A DNA stretch of 64,000 bases from NCBI RefSeq assembly GCF_003952525.1, contig NZ_CP034451.1, positions 2,542,001-2,606,000 of the forward strand, in the 5' to 3' direction. Of the stretch, positions 56,806-64,000 are shown in pieces; within the stretch, counting starts at the first letter, position 1; each line of letters begins with the position of its first letter. Under the pieces are notes generated by a model. That model saw nothing but the letters and a program-made list of their open reading frames with translations. It did no database searches and was not told where the DNA came from. A program made the translations under genes and the position numbers. Source of the stretch: Mesorhizobium sp. M3A.F.Ca.ET.080.04.2.1. Its GTDB lineage: Bacteria; Pseudomonadota; Alphaproteobacteria; Rhizobiales; Rhizobiaceae.

Positions 56806-57972
56806 TCAGGTTGTCTTCATCCACCTCGCCAGGCGATGCGCCGCTTCCTCGAGCTGATCGAGGCGGCGGTGGAAACATAGCCTGAGGAAGGCTTCGCCGC
56901 CGGGTCCGAAGGCCGTGCCCGGCGCCAGACCGACATTGGCGTTGTCGACGATGTCGAAGGCGGCTGCGCGGGAATCGCTGATGCCGTCGACGGTGAAGAA
57001 CAGATAGAACGCGCCCTGCGGCACGGTGAAACGCGCCTTGCCGGTCTCCCCCAAGATATTGCAGACGAGGTCGCGGGCCGCCCGCGCGCGCTCGACCTGC
57101 TCGGCGATGAAGCCGTCGCCCTCGTCAAGCGCCGCTACCGCGCCGCGCTGCATGAACTGGGCGACGCCAGAGGTCGAGTACTGGATCAGGTTCTCGAATA
57201 CTTGCTGCAAGGCGGGATGGGTCTTGATCCAGCCGACGCGCCAGCCGGTCATGGCCCAATTCTTGGAAAAGCTGTTGACGAACAGGATCCGGTCTTCCGC
57301 CGTCGCAATGTCGAGAAAGGATGGAGCGCGGCCGCCGCCGTAGTGGAACAGCGCATAGATTTCATCGGCGATGATCCACAAGCCTCTTTGACGGGCAAGA
57401 TCGAGGATCGACTGCAGCGTCTGCCTGTCGGCGGTCCAGCCGGTCGGGTTCGAGGGCGTGTTGACGAACAGCGCTCTCGTCCTGGGCGTGATCGCGGCGG
57501 CAATCTTTTCGACATCGCAGGACCAGCCATTGCCAGACTGGTCGAGCGTGACCGCGATCGGAACGGCACCGGCGACGCCCGCGGCGGCGGCAAAGTTCGG
57601 CCAGGCCGGCGACAGGTAGACGACCTCGTCGCCGCTGCCGGCGACCGCGTCGATCGCCAGCTGGATGGCGTGCATGCCGGATCCCGTGACGATGAATTCT
57701 TCCTCGGCGCAACTCTTGCCGAAATGTCTGGCGTAATAGCGGGCAAGCGCCTGCCGAAGCTCGGGAATGCCCTTCTGCCAAGTGTAGAAGGTCTCGCCCG
57801 CCGCCAGTCCCCGGGCCGCGGCGTCGGTGATGAAGGCCGGCGTCGGCAGATCGCCCTCACCCGCCCAGAGCGGAATCAGGCCTTCGCGCAGGCGGCCATG
57901 GTTGACGACTGCGACAATGCCGCTTTCGGGCGCGGCGCGGGCTTCCGCGCGCAGGTTCTGGATCAGGGTCAT
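56806..57972 (-). CDS. Class I/II pyridoxal-phosphate aminotransferase
   Basis: This 388-residue fold-type I aminotransferase has 'TFYTWQKGIPELRQALARYY' near 60, 'VTGSGMHAIQLAIDAV' near 93, 'NTPSNPTGW' near 168 and the PLP lysine in 'VNSFSKNWAMTGWRVGWI' near 230. It resembles aspartate/aromatic aminotransferases (AspC subgroup I-gamma); the amino acid used cannot be predicted. A TTG at 57978 with better ribosome-binding spacing (GGAG, 5 nt) is an alternative start. It is flanked by hemA (convergent) and mscL. Confidence 0.88.
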   Translation of the reverse strand: MTLIQNLRAEARAAPESGIVAVVNHGRLREGLIPLWAGEGDLPTPAFITDAAARGLAAGETFYTWQKGIPELRQALARYYARHFGKSCAEEEFIVTGSGMHAIQLAIDAVAGSGDEVVYLSPAWPNFAAAAGVAGAVPIAVTLDQSGNGWSCDVEKIAAAITPRTRALFVNTPSNPTGWTADRQTLQSILDLARQRGLWIIADEIYALFHYGGGRAPSFLDIATAEDRILFVNSFSKNWAMTGWRVGWIKTHPALQQVFENLIQYSTSGVAQFMQRGAVAALDEGDGFIAEQVERARAARDLVCNILGETGKARFTVPQGAFYLFFTVDGISDSRAAAFDIVDNANVGLAPGTAFGPGGEAFLRLCFHRRLDQLEEAAHRLARWMKTT

Positions 57973-58032
57973 GCACAAATCTGCTCCGTTTGGCGACTGC
58001 TAGCGTCTTTTATGACGGCCGCAAACAGAAAA

Positions 58033-58054
58033 CCCCGGCCGCAGGCGACCGGGG
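58033..58054 (-). terminator. Rho-independent terminator of mscL
   Basis: On the minus strand CCCCGG and CCGGGG pair around a 10-nt loop and are followed by TTTTCTGTTT. It lies 27 bp past the mscL stop. The same DNA read on the plus strand has CTTT after the stem and is weaker. Confidence 0.85.
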
Positions 58055-58080
58055 CTTTGGTCCAGCGTCCTGTCGGTCAG

Positions 58081-58503
58081 CTATCTCCTGGCGAGGAGGT
58101 CGCGGATTTCGGTCAGCAATTGCACATCGGCCGGCGGCGGGGCGGCCGGCGCGGCGGGCTTCTCGCGCTCCAGCCTCCTGCGCAAATTGTTCACGGCCTT
58201 CACCATGAGGAAGATGATGAAAGCAAGGATCAGGAAATTCAGCACTACGGTGATGAAGCTGCCGTAAGCGAAAACAGCGCCCTCCTTCTTGGCGTCAGCC
58301 AGCGCGGGTGAGTGGACGTTCGAGGACAGTCCGAAGAAGTAGTTGTTGAAATCCAGCCCGCCGAAGATCGCTCCGACGATCGGCATGATGATGTCATTGA
58401 CCAGCGAATCGACGATCTTGCCGAAAGCGGCGCCGATGATGACGCCGACGGCCAAGTCCATCACATTGCCCTTGGAGATGAATTCCTGGAATTCTTTCAG
58501 CAT
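58081..58503 (-). CDS. mscL: Large-conductance mechanosensitive channel MscL
   Basis: This 140-residue inner-membrane channel opens under membrane tension to release solutes on osmotic downshock. It has the family N-terminus '[27 protein letters not shown]' (TM1), the periplasmic loop '[12 protein letters not shown]', TM2 '[23 protein letters not shown]' and a cytoplasmic C-terminal helix '[13 protein letters not shown]'. GGAGGG precedes the ATG. Length is normal. Confidence 0.97.
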   Translation of the reverse strand: MLKEFQEFISKGNVMDLAVGVIIGAAFGKIVDSLVNDIIMPIVGAIFGGLDFNNYFFGLSSNVHSPALADAKKEGAVFAYGSFITVVLNFLILAFIIFLMVKAVNNLRRRLEREKPAAPAAPPPADVQLLTEIRDLLARR

Positions 58504-58744
58504 TCGACCCTCCTTGCCATGACCGGCCGCGCTGCCGCCTCACCCTCTCCCCTCGGCGCCGACCCGGCCCCACCATAGCAAAAACCCCCGGTTGCAAAAT
58601 CGGAAAAAGGGTTAAGGCAGCGGTTTGTCCAGGCGGCGGGATCAAACGCATATGCGCCGAAAGCCGCGATGGACTTGAGTTCGAAGCTGTGGTTGCGTCT
58701 AACCGGCCGCAAGGCAAAACCGCCTAGGGAGCAAAGTTCGAGCC

Positions 58745-61700
58745 GTGCAAGGCTGGTTCGTCGTCATCATCGCGATCGCCTATGTGACGCTGCTTTTCGC
58801 GATCGCGAGCATCGGTGACCGGCGCGCCGCGGCCGCCAGTCTCGGCCGGGGGCGGCCCTTCATCTATGCGCTCAGCCTCGCCATCTACTGCACCTCCTGG
58901 ACGTTTTTCGGCTCGGTCGGGCTGTCCTCCGAGCGCGGCCTCGAATTCCTCGGCATCTATACCGGGCCGGCGCTGGTGTTCGTGTTCGGCTTTCCCCTGC
59001 TCAATCGTATCGTCCGGCTGGCCAAGACCGAGAAGATCACCTCGATCGCCGACTTTCTCGGCGCCCGCTACGGCAAGAGCTTCATCGTGGCGGCGATCGC
59101 GACGCTGATCGCGACGATCGGCGCCGTGCCCTACATGGCGCTGCAGCTGAAGGCCATCTCGGGATCGGTCCGCCTGATGGTCGAGCACTATACCGGCTCG
59201 CCGCCTTCCTTCGACCCGTTCGTCAGCGACATCTCGCTGGTGGTCGCGATGCTGCTGGCCTTGTTCGCGGTGCTGTTCGGCACCCGCCATGCCGACGCCA
59301 CCGAGCACCAGGACGGGCTGGTGCTGGCGGTCGCGGTCGAGACCGTGGTCAAGCTCGCCGCCTTCCTCGCCATCGGCCTGATGGTCGCCTTCCTGATCTT
59401 CGGCGGGCCGGGCGACATGCTGAAGACACTCGCGGCCAACGGCCAGGTGCGGCAGGCCATGGGCTACAGCACCTCATTGGCCACCTGGCTGGTGCTGACG
59501 ACCTTAAGCGGCTTTGCCGTGCTGATGCTGCCGCGCCAGTTCTATGTCACCGTCGTCGAGAACCGCAGCGAGGCCGAGTTGCGCACCGCGACCTGGGTAT
59601 TCCCGCTTTACCTGGTGGCGATCAACCTGTTCGTGCTGCCGATTGCCTTTGCGGGCCTGTCGCTGGTCGGCAGCAGGACCAGCAGCGATCTCTATGTCTT
59701 GTCGCTGCCGCTGTTCAGCGGCCATGACGTGCTGGCGATGATCGCATTCATCGGCGGTCTGTCGGCAGCGACCGCCATGGTCATCGTCGAGAGCGTGGCG
59801 CTGTCGATCATGATCTCCAACGATCTCGTCATCCCGCTGTTCGTGCGCCGCCTGCTGAAGACGACCAACTCCGAGAACGAGGACTGGTCGACGCTGATCC
59901 TCAACGTGCGGCGGGCGTCGATCTTCATCATGCTGTTCATCGCCTTCCTCTATTACCGAGAGAGCACAAACAGCGCGCGACTCTCTTCGATCGGGCTGAT
60001 GTCGTTTGCCGCCATCGCGCAATTCGCGCCGGCCTTGATCGGCGGCCTGATCTGGCGCCGCGCCAACGGCCGGGGTGCCGCGCTCGGCATGGTCGCCGGC
60101 ATATTGGTGTGGGGCTATACGTTGCTTCTGCCTTCACTGGCGGCTGCCGACACCGGCATTGTCGTCCACGGCCTGTTCGGCTTCGAAGCGCTCAGGCCGC
60201 AGGCATTGTTCGGCACCGTCGGCGAACCGCTGAACCACGGCGTGCTCTGGAGCCTATCGGTCAACACGCTGTTCTTCGTGCTGGGATCGCTGTCCCGCGC
60301 CTCCGTGCCGCTGGAGCGCATCCAGGCGGCGATCTTCGTGCCGCGCGACGCGGGTCCGATGCCGAGCCTGCGCCGCTTCCGCACCGCCGTCACCGTCAAC
60401 GACCTCAAGGACACGATCTCGCGCTATCTCGGCGTCGAGCGGACCGAGCGCTCCTTCCAGTCCTTCGAGAAGAACGCGAACGTCTCGCTGCACGGCAAGG
60501 AGCAGGCCAGCATGGACGTCATCCGCTTCTCCGAGCAGTTGCTGGCGAGCGCCGTCGGCTCGTCCTCGGCGCGGCTGATCCTGTCGCTGCTGTTCCGCCG
60601 CAACGACCGCGATTCCAAGGACGCTTTCCGTCTGCTCGACGACGCCACCGAGGCGCTGCAGCACAATCGCGATCTGTTGCAGATCGCGCTCGACCAGATG
60701 GAGCAAGGCATCACCGTCTTCGATCGCGATTTCCGGCTGATCTGCTGGAACCGCCAATACCGGGCACTGTTCGACCTGCCGGACGAAATGGGCCAGGTCG
60801 GGGTGTCGCTCGACCGGATCCTGCACCACCTTGCCGAGCGCGGCGATATCCCCGCCGACCAGCGGGTCGCGATGCTCAACCGGCTGACCAGCTTCGCCGG
60901 TCCCTGGCAGATGGAGCTGAAGACCAGCGGCCGCATCCTGGAGCTTCGCTCCAACCCTATGCCGGACGGCGGCATCGTCGCGACCTACGCCGACATTTCC
61001 GGCCGCGTCGAGCAGGACCTGGCGCTGAAGCGGGCCAATGAATCGCTGGAGCAGCGGGTCAGGAGCCGCACCGCCGAGCTCACCCTGGTCAACGAGGAGC
61101 TGGCACAGGCGCAAATGCTGGCCGAGGAAGCCAATCTCGGCAAGACGCGGTTTCTGGCCGCCGCCGGCCACGACATCCTGCAGCCGCTCAATGCCGCCCG
61201 GCTTTATTGCGCCTCGCTGATCGAAAAGGCCGGCAAGGGACCGGCCGGCAAGGCGGCGGTCAACATCGAGTCCTCCCTGGAATCCGTCGAGACCATCCTT
61301 GGCGCCGTGCTCGACATCTCCCGGCTCGATGCCGGGGCGATGAAGCCCGAGGACACCGCCTTCAGCCTTGACGGGCTGCTGCAGCAGATCGGCAACGATT
61401 TCCGCCCGCTCGCCGCCGAGAAGAAGCTTGCCCTGACGATCATCCCCTCATCGCTCGGCGTGGTGACCGACCGCAAGCTGTTGCGCCGGCTGATCCAGAA
61501 CCTGGTCTCCAACGCCATCAAATACACGCGAAAGGGACGCATCCTGGTCGGTGTGCGGCGGCGCGGCGGACTGGCCGAGATCCAGGTGATCGACACCGGC
61601 ATCGGCATCGCCAGCGACAAGCTGAACACGGTGTTCCACGAGTTCACGCGACTGGACGAAGGCGCGCGCGAGGCCGAGGGCCTCGGGCTCGGACTCTCGA

Positions 61701-62230
61701 TCGTCGACCGCATCGCCCGCGTGCTCAGGCTCGAGATCCGCATCTTCTCCACCCCAGGCAAAGGCACGCGTTTCTCCGTCATCTTGCCCGCGGTTGCGGT
61801 CGCTGCACCGGCGAGCGAGGCCAGGAACGCGCCGGCACGGCCTGCCTCCTCGCTTGCCGGCCTCAGCGTGCTCTGCATCGACAACGACACGCGTATCCTC
61901 GACGGCATGCGGCTCTTGCTCGAGGGCTGGGGCTGCTCGGTGGCGACGGCTTCCGGATCAGAAGATCTGGTGTTGCCCGGCGCCGCAAGGCCCGACATCG
62001 TGCTGGCCGACTACCACCTCGATGGCGGCACCGGACTTGACGCGATCGCCGAGCTGCGCGCCGCTCACGGCCAGGACCTGCCCTGCGTGCTGATCACCGC
62101 CGACCGCTCCAGCGAGGTCCGCGCGGCCGCGGGCGAGCTCGAGGTGCCGGTGATCAACAAGCCGATCAAGCCGGCGGTGCTGCGCTCGATGATGGCCAGA
62201 GTGAGGCCGCTGGCCTCGGCGGCCGAGTGA
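58745..62230 (+). CDS. Sodium:solute symporter-histidine kinase hybrid (CbrA/PutP-type sensor)
   Basis: This is a 1161-residue membrane sensor. Residues 1-500 form an SLC5/PutP-like 13-helix transporter domain ('YCTSWTFFGSVGLSSERGLEF' region), followed by a cytoplasmic linker and a PAS-type domain at about 640-760 ('ALDQMEQGITVFDRDFRLICWN'). A short coiled coil leads into the HisKA H-box 'AAAGHDILQPLNAARLY' with His809, an HATPase ('NLVSNAIKYT', 'GLGLGLSIVDRIAR'), and a C-terminal receiver ('VLADYHLDGGTGLDAI', Asp1089). It may sense or import a solute, probably an amino acid or short acid, and relay phosphate. GTG start at 58745. It meets the NarL-type gene stop-to-stop with no gap. Confidence 0.93.
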   Translation: MQGWFVVIIAIAYVTLLFAIASIGDRRAAAASLGRGRPFIYALSLAIYCTSWTFFGSVGLSSERGLEFLGIYTGPALVFVFGFPLLNRIVRLAKTEKITSIADFLGARYGKSFIVAAIATLIATIGAVPYMALQLKAISGSVRLMVEHYTGSPPSFDPFVSDISLVVAMLLALFAVLFGTRHADATEHQDGLVLAVAVETVVKLAAFLAIGLMVAFLIFGGPGDMLKTLAANGQVRQAMGYSTSLATWLVLTTLSGFAVLMLPRQFYVTVVENRSEAELRTATWVFPLYLVAINLFVLPIAFAGLSLVGSRTSSDLYVLSLPLFSGHDVLAMIAFIGGLSAATAMVIVESVALSIMISNDLVIPLFVRRLLKTTNSENEDWSTLILNVRRASIFIMLFIAFLYYRESTNSARLSSIGLMSFAAIAQFAPALIGGLIWRRANGRGAALGMVAGILVWGYTLLLPSLAAADTGIVVHGLFGFEALRPQALFGTVGEPLNHGVLWSLSVNTLFFVLGSLSRASVPLERIQAAIFVPRDAGPMPSLRRFRTAVTVNDLKDTISRYLGVERTERSFQSFEKNANVSLHGKEQASMDVIRFSEQLLASAVGSSSARLILSLLFRRNDRDSKDAFRLLDDATEALQHNRDLLQIALDQMEQGITVFDRDFRLICWNRQYRALFDLPDEMGQVGVSLDRILHHLAERGDIPADQRVAMLNRLTSFAGPWQMELKTSGRILELRSNPMPDGGIVATYADISGRVEQDLALKRANESLEQRVRSRTAELTLVNEELAQAQMLAEEANLGKTRFLAAAGHDILQPLNAARLYCASLIEKAGKGPAGKAAVNIESSLESVETILGAVLDISRLDAGAMKPEDTAFSLDGLLQQIGNDFRPLAAEKKLALTIIPSSLGVVTDRKLLRRLIQNLVSNAIKYTRKGRILVGVRRRGGLAEIQVIDTGIGIASDKLNTVFHEFTRLDEGAREAEGLGLGLSIVDRIARVLRLEIRIFSTPGKGTRFSVILPAVAVAAPASEARNAPARPASSLAGLSVLCIDNDTRILDGMRLLLEGWGCSVATASGSEDLVLPGAARPDIVLADYHLDGGTGLDAIAELRAAHGQDLPCVLITADRSSEVRAAAGELEVPVINKPIKPAVLRSMMARVRPLASAAE

Positions 62231-62905
62231 TCAGCCCGCTATCTGCAGCGGGTCGCCGCCAATTTTCGAGAGCTGAATGACCGCCTGGGTGCGGCTGTCG
62301 ACCCCGAGCTTCTGCAGGATAGCCGAGACATGCGCCTTGATGGTCGCTTCGGAGACGCCGAGCTCATAGGCGATCTGCTTGTTGAGCAGGCCTTCCGCCA
62401 ACATGCCGAGCACGCGCGTCTGCTGCGGCGTCAGCGCCTGCAGCCGCTTGATCAGATCGGAGATTTCCGGATCGCGCTCGACGCCAAGCTCGATGCCGGC
62501 GGGCGCGGCAATGTCGCCGGCCAACACCGCCCGCACGGCGGAACGTATCTCCTCCATGCTGGCCGACTTGGAAATGAAGCCGGAAGCCCCAAGGTCCAGC
62601 GCGCGACGGATGGTGACGGGGTCATCATGCGCCGACACCACCACCAGCGGCACCGATGGATGGATGCCGCGCAGCGAGATCAGCCCCGACAGGCCGCTGG
62701 CGCCTGGCATCGACAGGTCGAGCAGCACCATGTCGATCTCGTCATTGGCGACGACCAGCGCCTTGGCGCTCTCGAAATCGCCGGCCTCGTGGATGGCCGC
62801 AACGTCGCCGATGCCGGTAAGTGCTTCCTTCAGCGCACCACGAAAAAGTGGATGGTCGTCGGCGATGACGAAGTTGTAGCCCGACGGCAAATATCCCTCC
62901 CCCAT
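62231..62905 (-). CDS. NarL/FixJ-family response regulator
   Basis: This 224-residue regulator has a receiver domain ('FVIADDHPLFRGALKEAL', phospho-acceptor Asp in 'VLLDLSMPGASGLSGL', Lys in 'GFISKSASMEEI') and a LuxR helix-turn-helix ('LTPQQTRVLGMLAEGLLNKQIA', then 'YELGVSEATIKAHVSAILQKL'). Convergent with and immediately next to the hybrid kinase, it is the obvious partner. I take the ATG at 62905; a TTG at 62938 would add 11 residues. Confidence 0.9.
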   Translation of the reverse strand: MGEGYLPSGYNFVIADDHPLFRGALKEALTGIGDVAAIHEAGDFESAKALVVANDEIDMVLLDLSMPGASGLSGLISLRGIHPSVPLVVVSAHDDPVTIRRALDLGASGFISKSASMEEIRSAVRAVLAGDIAAPAGIELGVERDPEISDLIKRLQALTPQQTRVLGMLAEGLLNKQIAYELGVSEATIKAHVSAILQKLGVDSRTQAVIQLSKIGGDPLQIAG

Positions 62906-63004
62906 CGCTGATTGTCTATTCTTGCGGGATCGGAACAATTATGCGGCGGCGCGGGCCGTTTTCAAGCCACAAAGCCCGCGCGGGCCGGTGTTTCACTCGC
63001 CAAC

Positions 63005-63442
63005 TCAGGTTTTTTGCGAGTTGAGCTTGGTGCCGTCGTCACCGTCCTGCCTGTCCATGTCCTTGACGATATCCATGAAGCTGCGGAAGAAGCGCTCCAT
63101 GTAGCTCATCGTCTTGTTGAAATCCTCTTCGCTCGGCAGCTGCGATTCGAGCCGGGCGGAGAGCGAATTCTCGAGCTTGGCGACGCGCTCGTCGAGCGCC
63201 TTGACCGAGTTCTGCAGCCGGTCGACCTCGTCCTGGAAGGCGGCGCGCTCATCGGCGGCCATCTTGCAGACGAGCTGGCCGGAGCGCTCCTCGCAGATCG
63301 ACATCGCACCGGTCTGGGTGTCCATGCGGACATAGCCGTTGGCGGATTTCTCCAGGCGGTAGCGTTCGGTCTCCTCGGAGAAGGCAGAGGCGGCAACCAG
63401 CGAGCAAAGCGCCGCGGGGATAAGGATATGATGCAGACGCAT
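63005..63442 (-). CDS. Small exported coiled-coil protein, function unknown
   Basis: This 145-residue protein has a signal peptide (about residues 1-22, 'ILIPAALCSLVAASAFS'), a short beta-rich part with two cysteines ('MSICEERSGQLVCKM') and a heptad-patterned coiled coil ('FQDEVDRLQNSVKALDERVAKLENSLSARLESQL', about 70-103). It is periplasmic. GGAGG lies 5 nt before the ATG at 63442, preferred over 63478. I recall similar uncharacterised rhizobial proteins but no function. It is divergent from the DUF952 gene. Confidence 0.75.
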   Translation of the reverse strand: MRLHHILIPAALCSLVAASAFSEETERYRLEKSANGYVRMDTQTGAMSICEERSGQLVCKMAADERAAFQDEVDRLQNSVKALDERVAKLENSLSARLESQLPSEEDFNKTMSYMERFFRSFMDIVKDMDRQDGDDGTKLNSQKT

Positions 63443-63553
63443 GTTTTCCTCCATGAGCCGATGAAGGCACTCTACCACAGGTTTGCGCCGGAAATGAGGG
63501 AAGACCGCCAGCAGAGCCTTTCCCGCATGTCCGGTTCAGACTATAGCGCGACA

Positions 63554-63904
63554 ATGTCTCAGATTATCTACAAGATCGCCCCCGAGGCTCTGTGGCGCGA
63601 GGCGGAGAAGCAAGGGCGCTTCAAGGGCGCGCCGGTCGACATCGCCGACGGCTTCATCCATTTCTCCACCGCCGCGCAGGTGCGCGAGACGGCGGCCAAG
63701 CATTTCGCCGGCCAGAGCGACCTTCTGCTGATCGCCATCGATGGCGAGAAATTGGGCTCGGCACTGAAATACGAGGTCTCGCGCGGCGGCTCGCTGTTCC
63801 CGCATCTCTATGCGCCGCTTGCTGTCGATGCGGCGATCTGGGTTCGCCCGCTGGCGCTCGGTGCGGATGGGTCGCATCAATTTCCGAAACTGGAGGACGA
63901 ATGA
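63554..63904 (+). CDS. DUF952 family protein
   Basis: This 116-residue cytoplasmic protein has the DUF952 pattern: 'IIYKIAPEALWREAEKQGRFKGAPVDIADGFIHFSTAAQVRETAAKHF' (parts: DIADGFIHFSTAAQVRETA), 'LLLIAIDGEKLG' and 'FPHLYAPLAVDAAIWVRPL'. Its fold resembles ADP-ribosyltransferase-like proteins, but no reaction is established to my knowledge. It overlaps the pyrD start (ATGA), an arrangement I associate with alphaproteobacteria. Start 63554 is set by the domain start. Confidence 0.9.
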   Translation: MSQIIYKIAPEALWREAEKQGRFKGAPVDIADGFIHFSTAAQVRETAAKHFAGQSDLLLIAIDGEKLGSALKYEVSRGGSLFPHLYAPLAVDAAIWVRPLALGADGSHQFPKLEDE

Positions 63905-64000
63905 GCATGCTCGACCGGATCGGCCAGAAGCTGCTGTTCTCATTCGACCCCGAAACCGCGCATGGCCTGTCGATCGCGGCGCTGCGTTGCGGCCTGCCGG
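63901..64000 (+). CDS. pyrD: Dihydroorotate dehydrogenase (quinone), N-terminal part
   Basis: Only the first 33 codons are in the window: 'MLDRIGQKLLFSFDPETAHG' and 'LSIAALRCGLP'. This amphipathic N-terminal segment with DPExAH is typical of class 2 membrane-associated PyrD, the fourth step of pyrimidine synthesis. The start overlaps the DUF952 stop by 4 bp; an ATG two codons later (63907) is also possible. Confidence 0.88.
   Translation, partial: MSMLDRIGQKLLFSFDPETAHGLSIAALRCGLP

Overview
The window is GC-rich, gene-dense chromosomal DNA from an alphaproteobacterium of the Rhizobiales, most likely Mesorhizobium or a close relative (Phyllobacteriaceae). The reasons are a short RibH2-type lumazine synthase behind an FMN riboswitch, a rhizobial-type rhamnose cluster with a fused RhaD aldolase/dehydrogenase, a divergent dctA/dctBD locus with a sigma-54 promoter, an ALAS-type hemA, and several intergenic palindromes of the kind common in this group. 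This taxonomic call is inference from gene content and recalled families; no search was run.

Region 1 (1-16.6 kb) is a catabolic island. It holds a sugar ABC importer (binding-protein fragment, DUF2291 lipoprotein, double ATPase, permease), a Gfo/Idh dehydrogenase and a large ApnL-like lactonase, a divergent FadR-type GntR regulator, a RuBisCO-like protein and a DUF1537 kinase. FMN-riboswitch-controlled ribH, DhaK/DhaL and a convergent DeoR-Tpi-RpiB operon follow. Read together this fits the D-apiose / 3-oxo-isoapionate pathway: the RuBisCO-like decarboxylase would give L-erythrulose 1-phosphate, and the Tpi and RpiB homologues would convert it to D-erythrose 4-phosphate. The oxidoisomerase (ApnO) step is not in the window. 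A hydrolase plus CGNR regulator pair sits between a deleted riboswitch copy and the intact one, which suggests a rearrangement.

Region 2 (16.7-24.3 kb) starts with a broken IS5-type transposase and an orphan ATP-grasp protein. A minus-strand SDR / FAH-hydrolase / class V aminotransferase operon follows, then a LuxR gene remnant, a pair of CoA-transferase-like subunits and a small exported protein.

Region 3 (24.3-30.6 kb) is a siderophore uptake locus: an IroE/Fes-like esterase, a double-length FhuB-type permease and a binding protein on the minus strand, and a frameshifted TonB receptor on the plus strand. No ABC ATPase is present. Two tandem TGACT-N5-AGTCA palindromes precede the receptor.

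Region 4 (30.6-39.2 kb) holds an RsuA/RluE-type pseudouridine synthase, a histidine phosphatase, dctA divergent from dctB-dctD (with visible sigma-54 promoter and two DctD-like sites), a small membrane protein and gamma-glutamyltranspeptidase.

Region 5 (39.3-50.2 kb) is the L-rhamnose regulon: rhaD-rhaI on the minus strand and rhaR-rhaS-rhaT-rhaP-rhaQ-rhaU-rhaK on the plus strand.

Region 6 (50.3-64 kb) holds a cysteine-clustered cupin, a racemase fused to an arginase-like domain lacking its metal ligands, a DadA-type oxidase, galE, hemA, an aminotransferase and mscL. It ends with a giant SSF-transporter/histidine-kinase hybrid convergent with a NarL-type regulator, a small exported coiled-coil protein, a DUF952 protein and the start of pyrD. 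No tRNA, rRNA or CRISPR array was seen.
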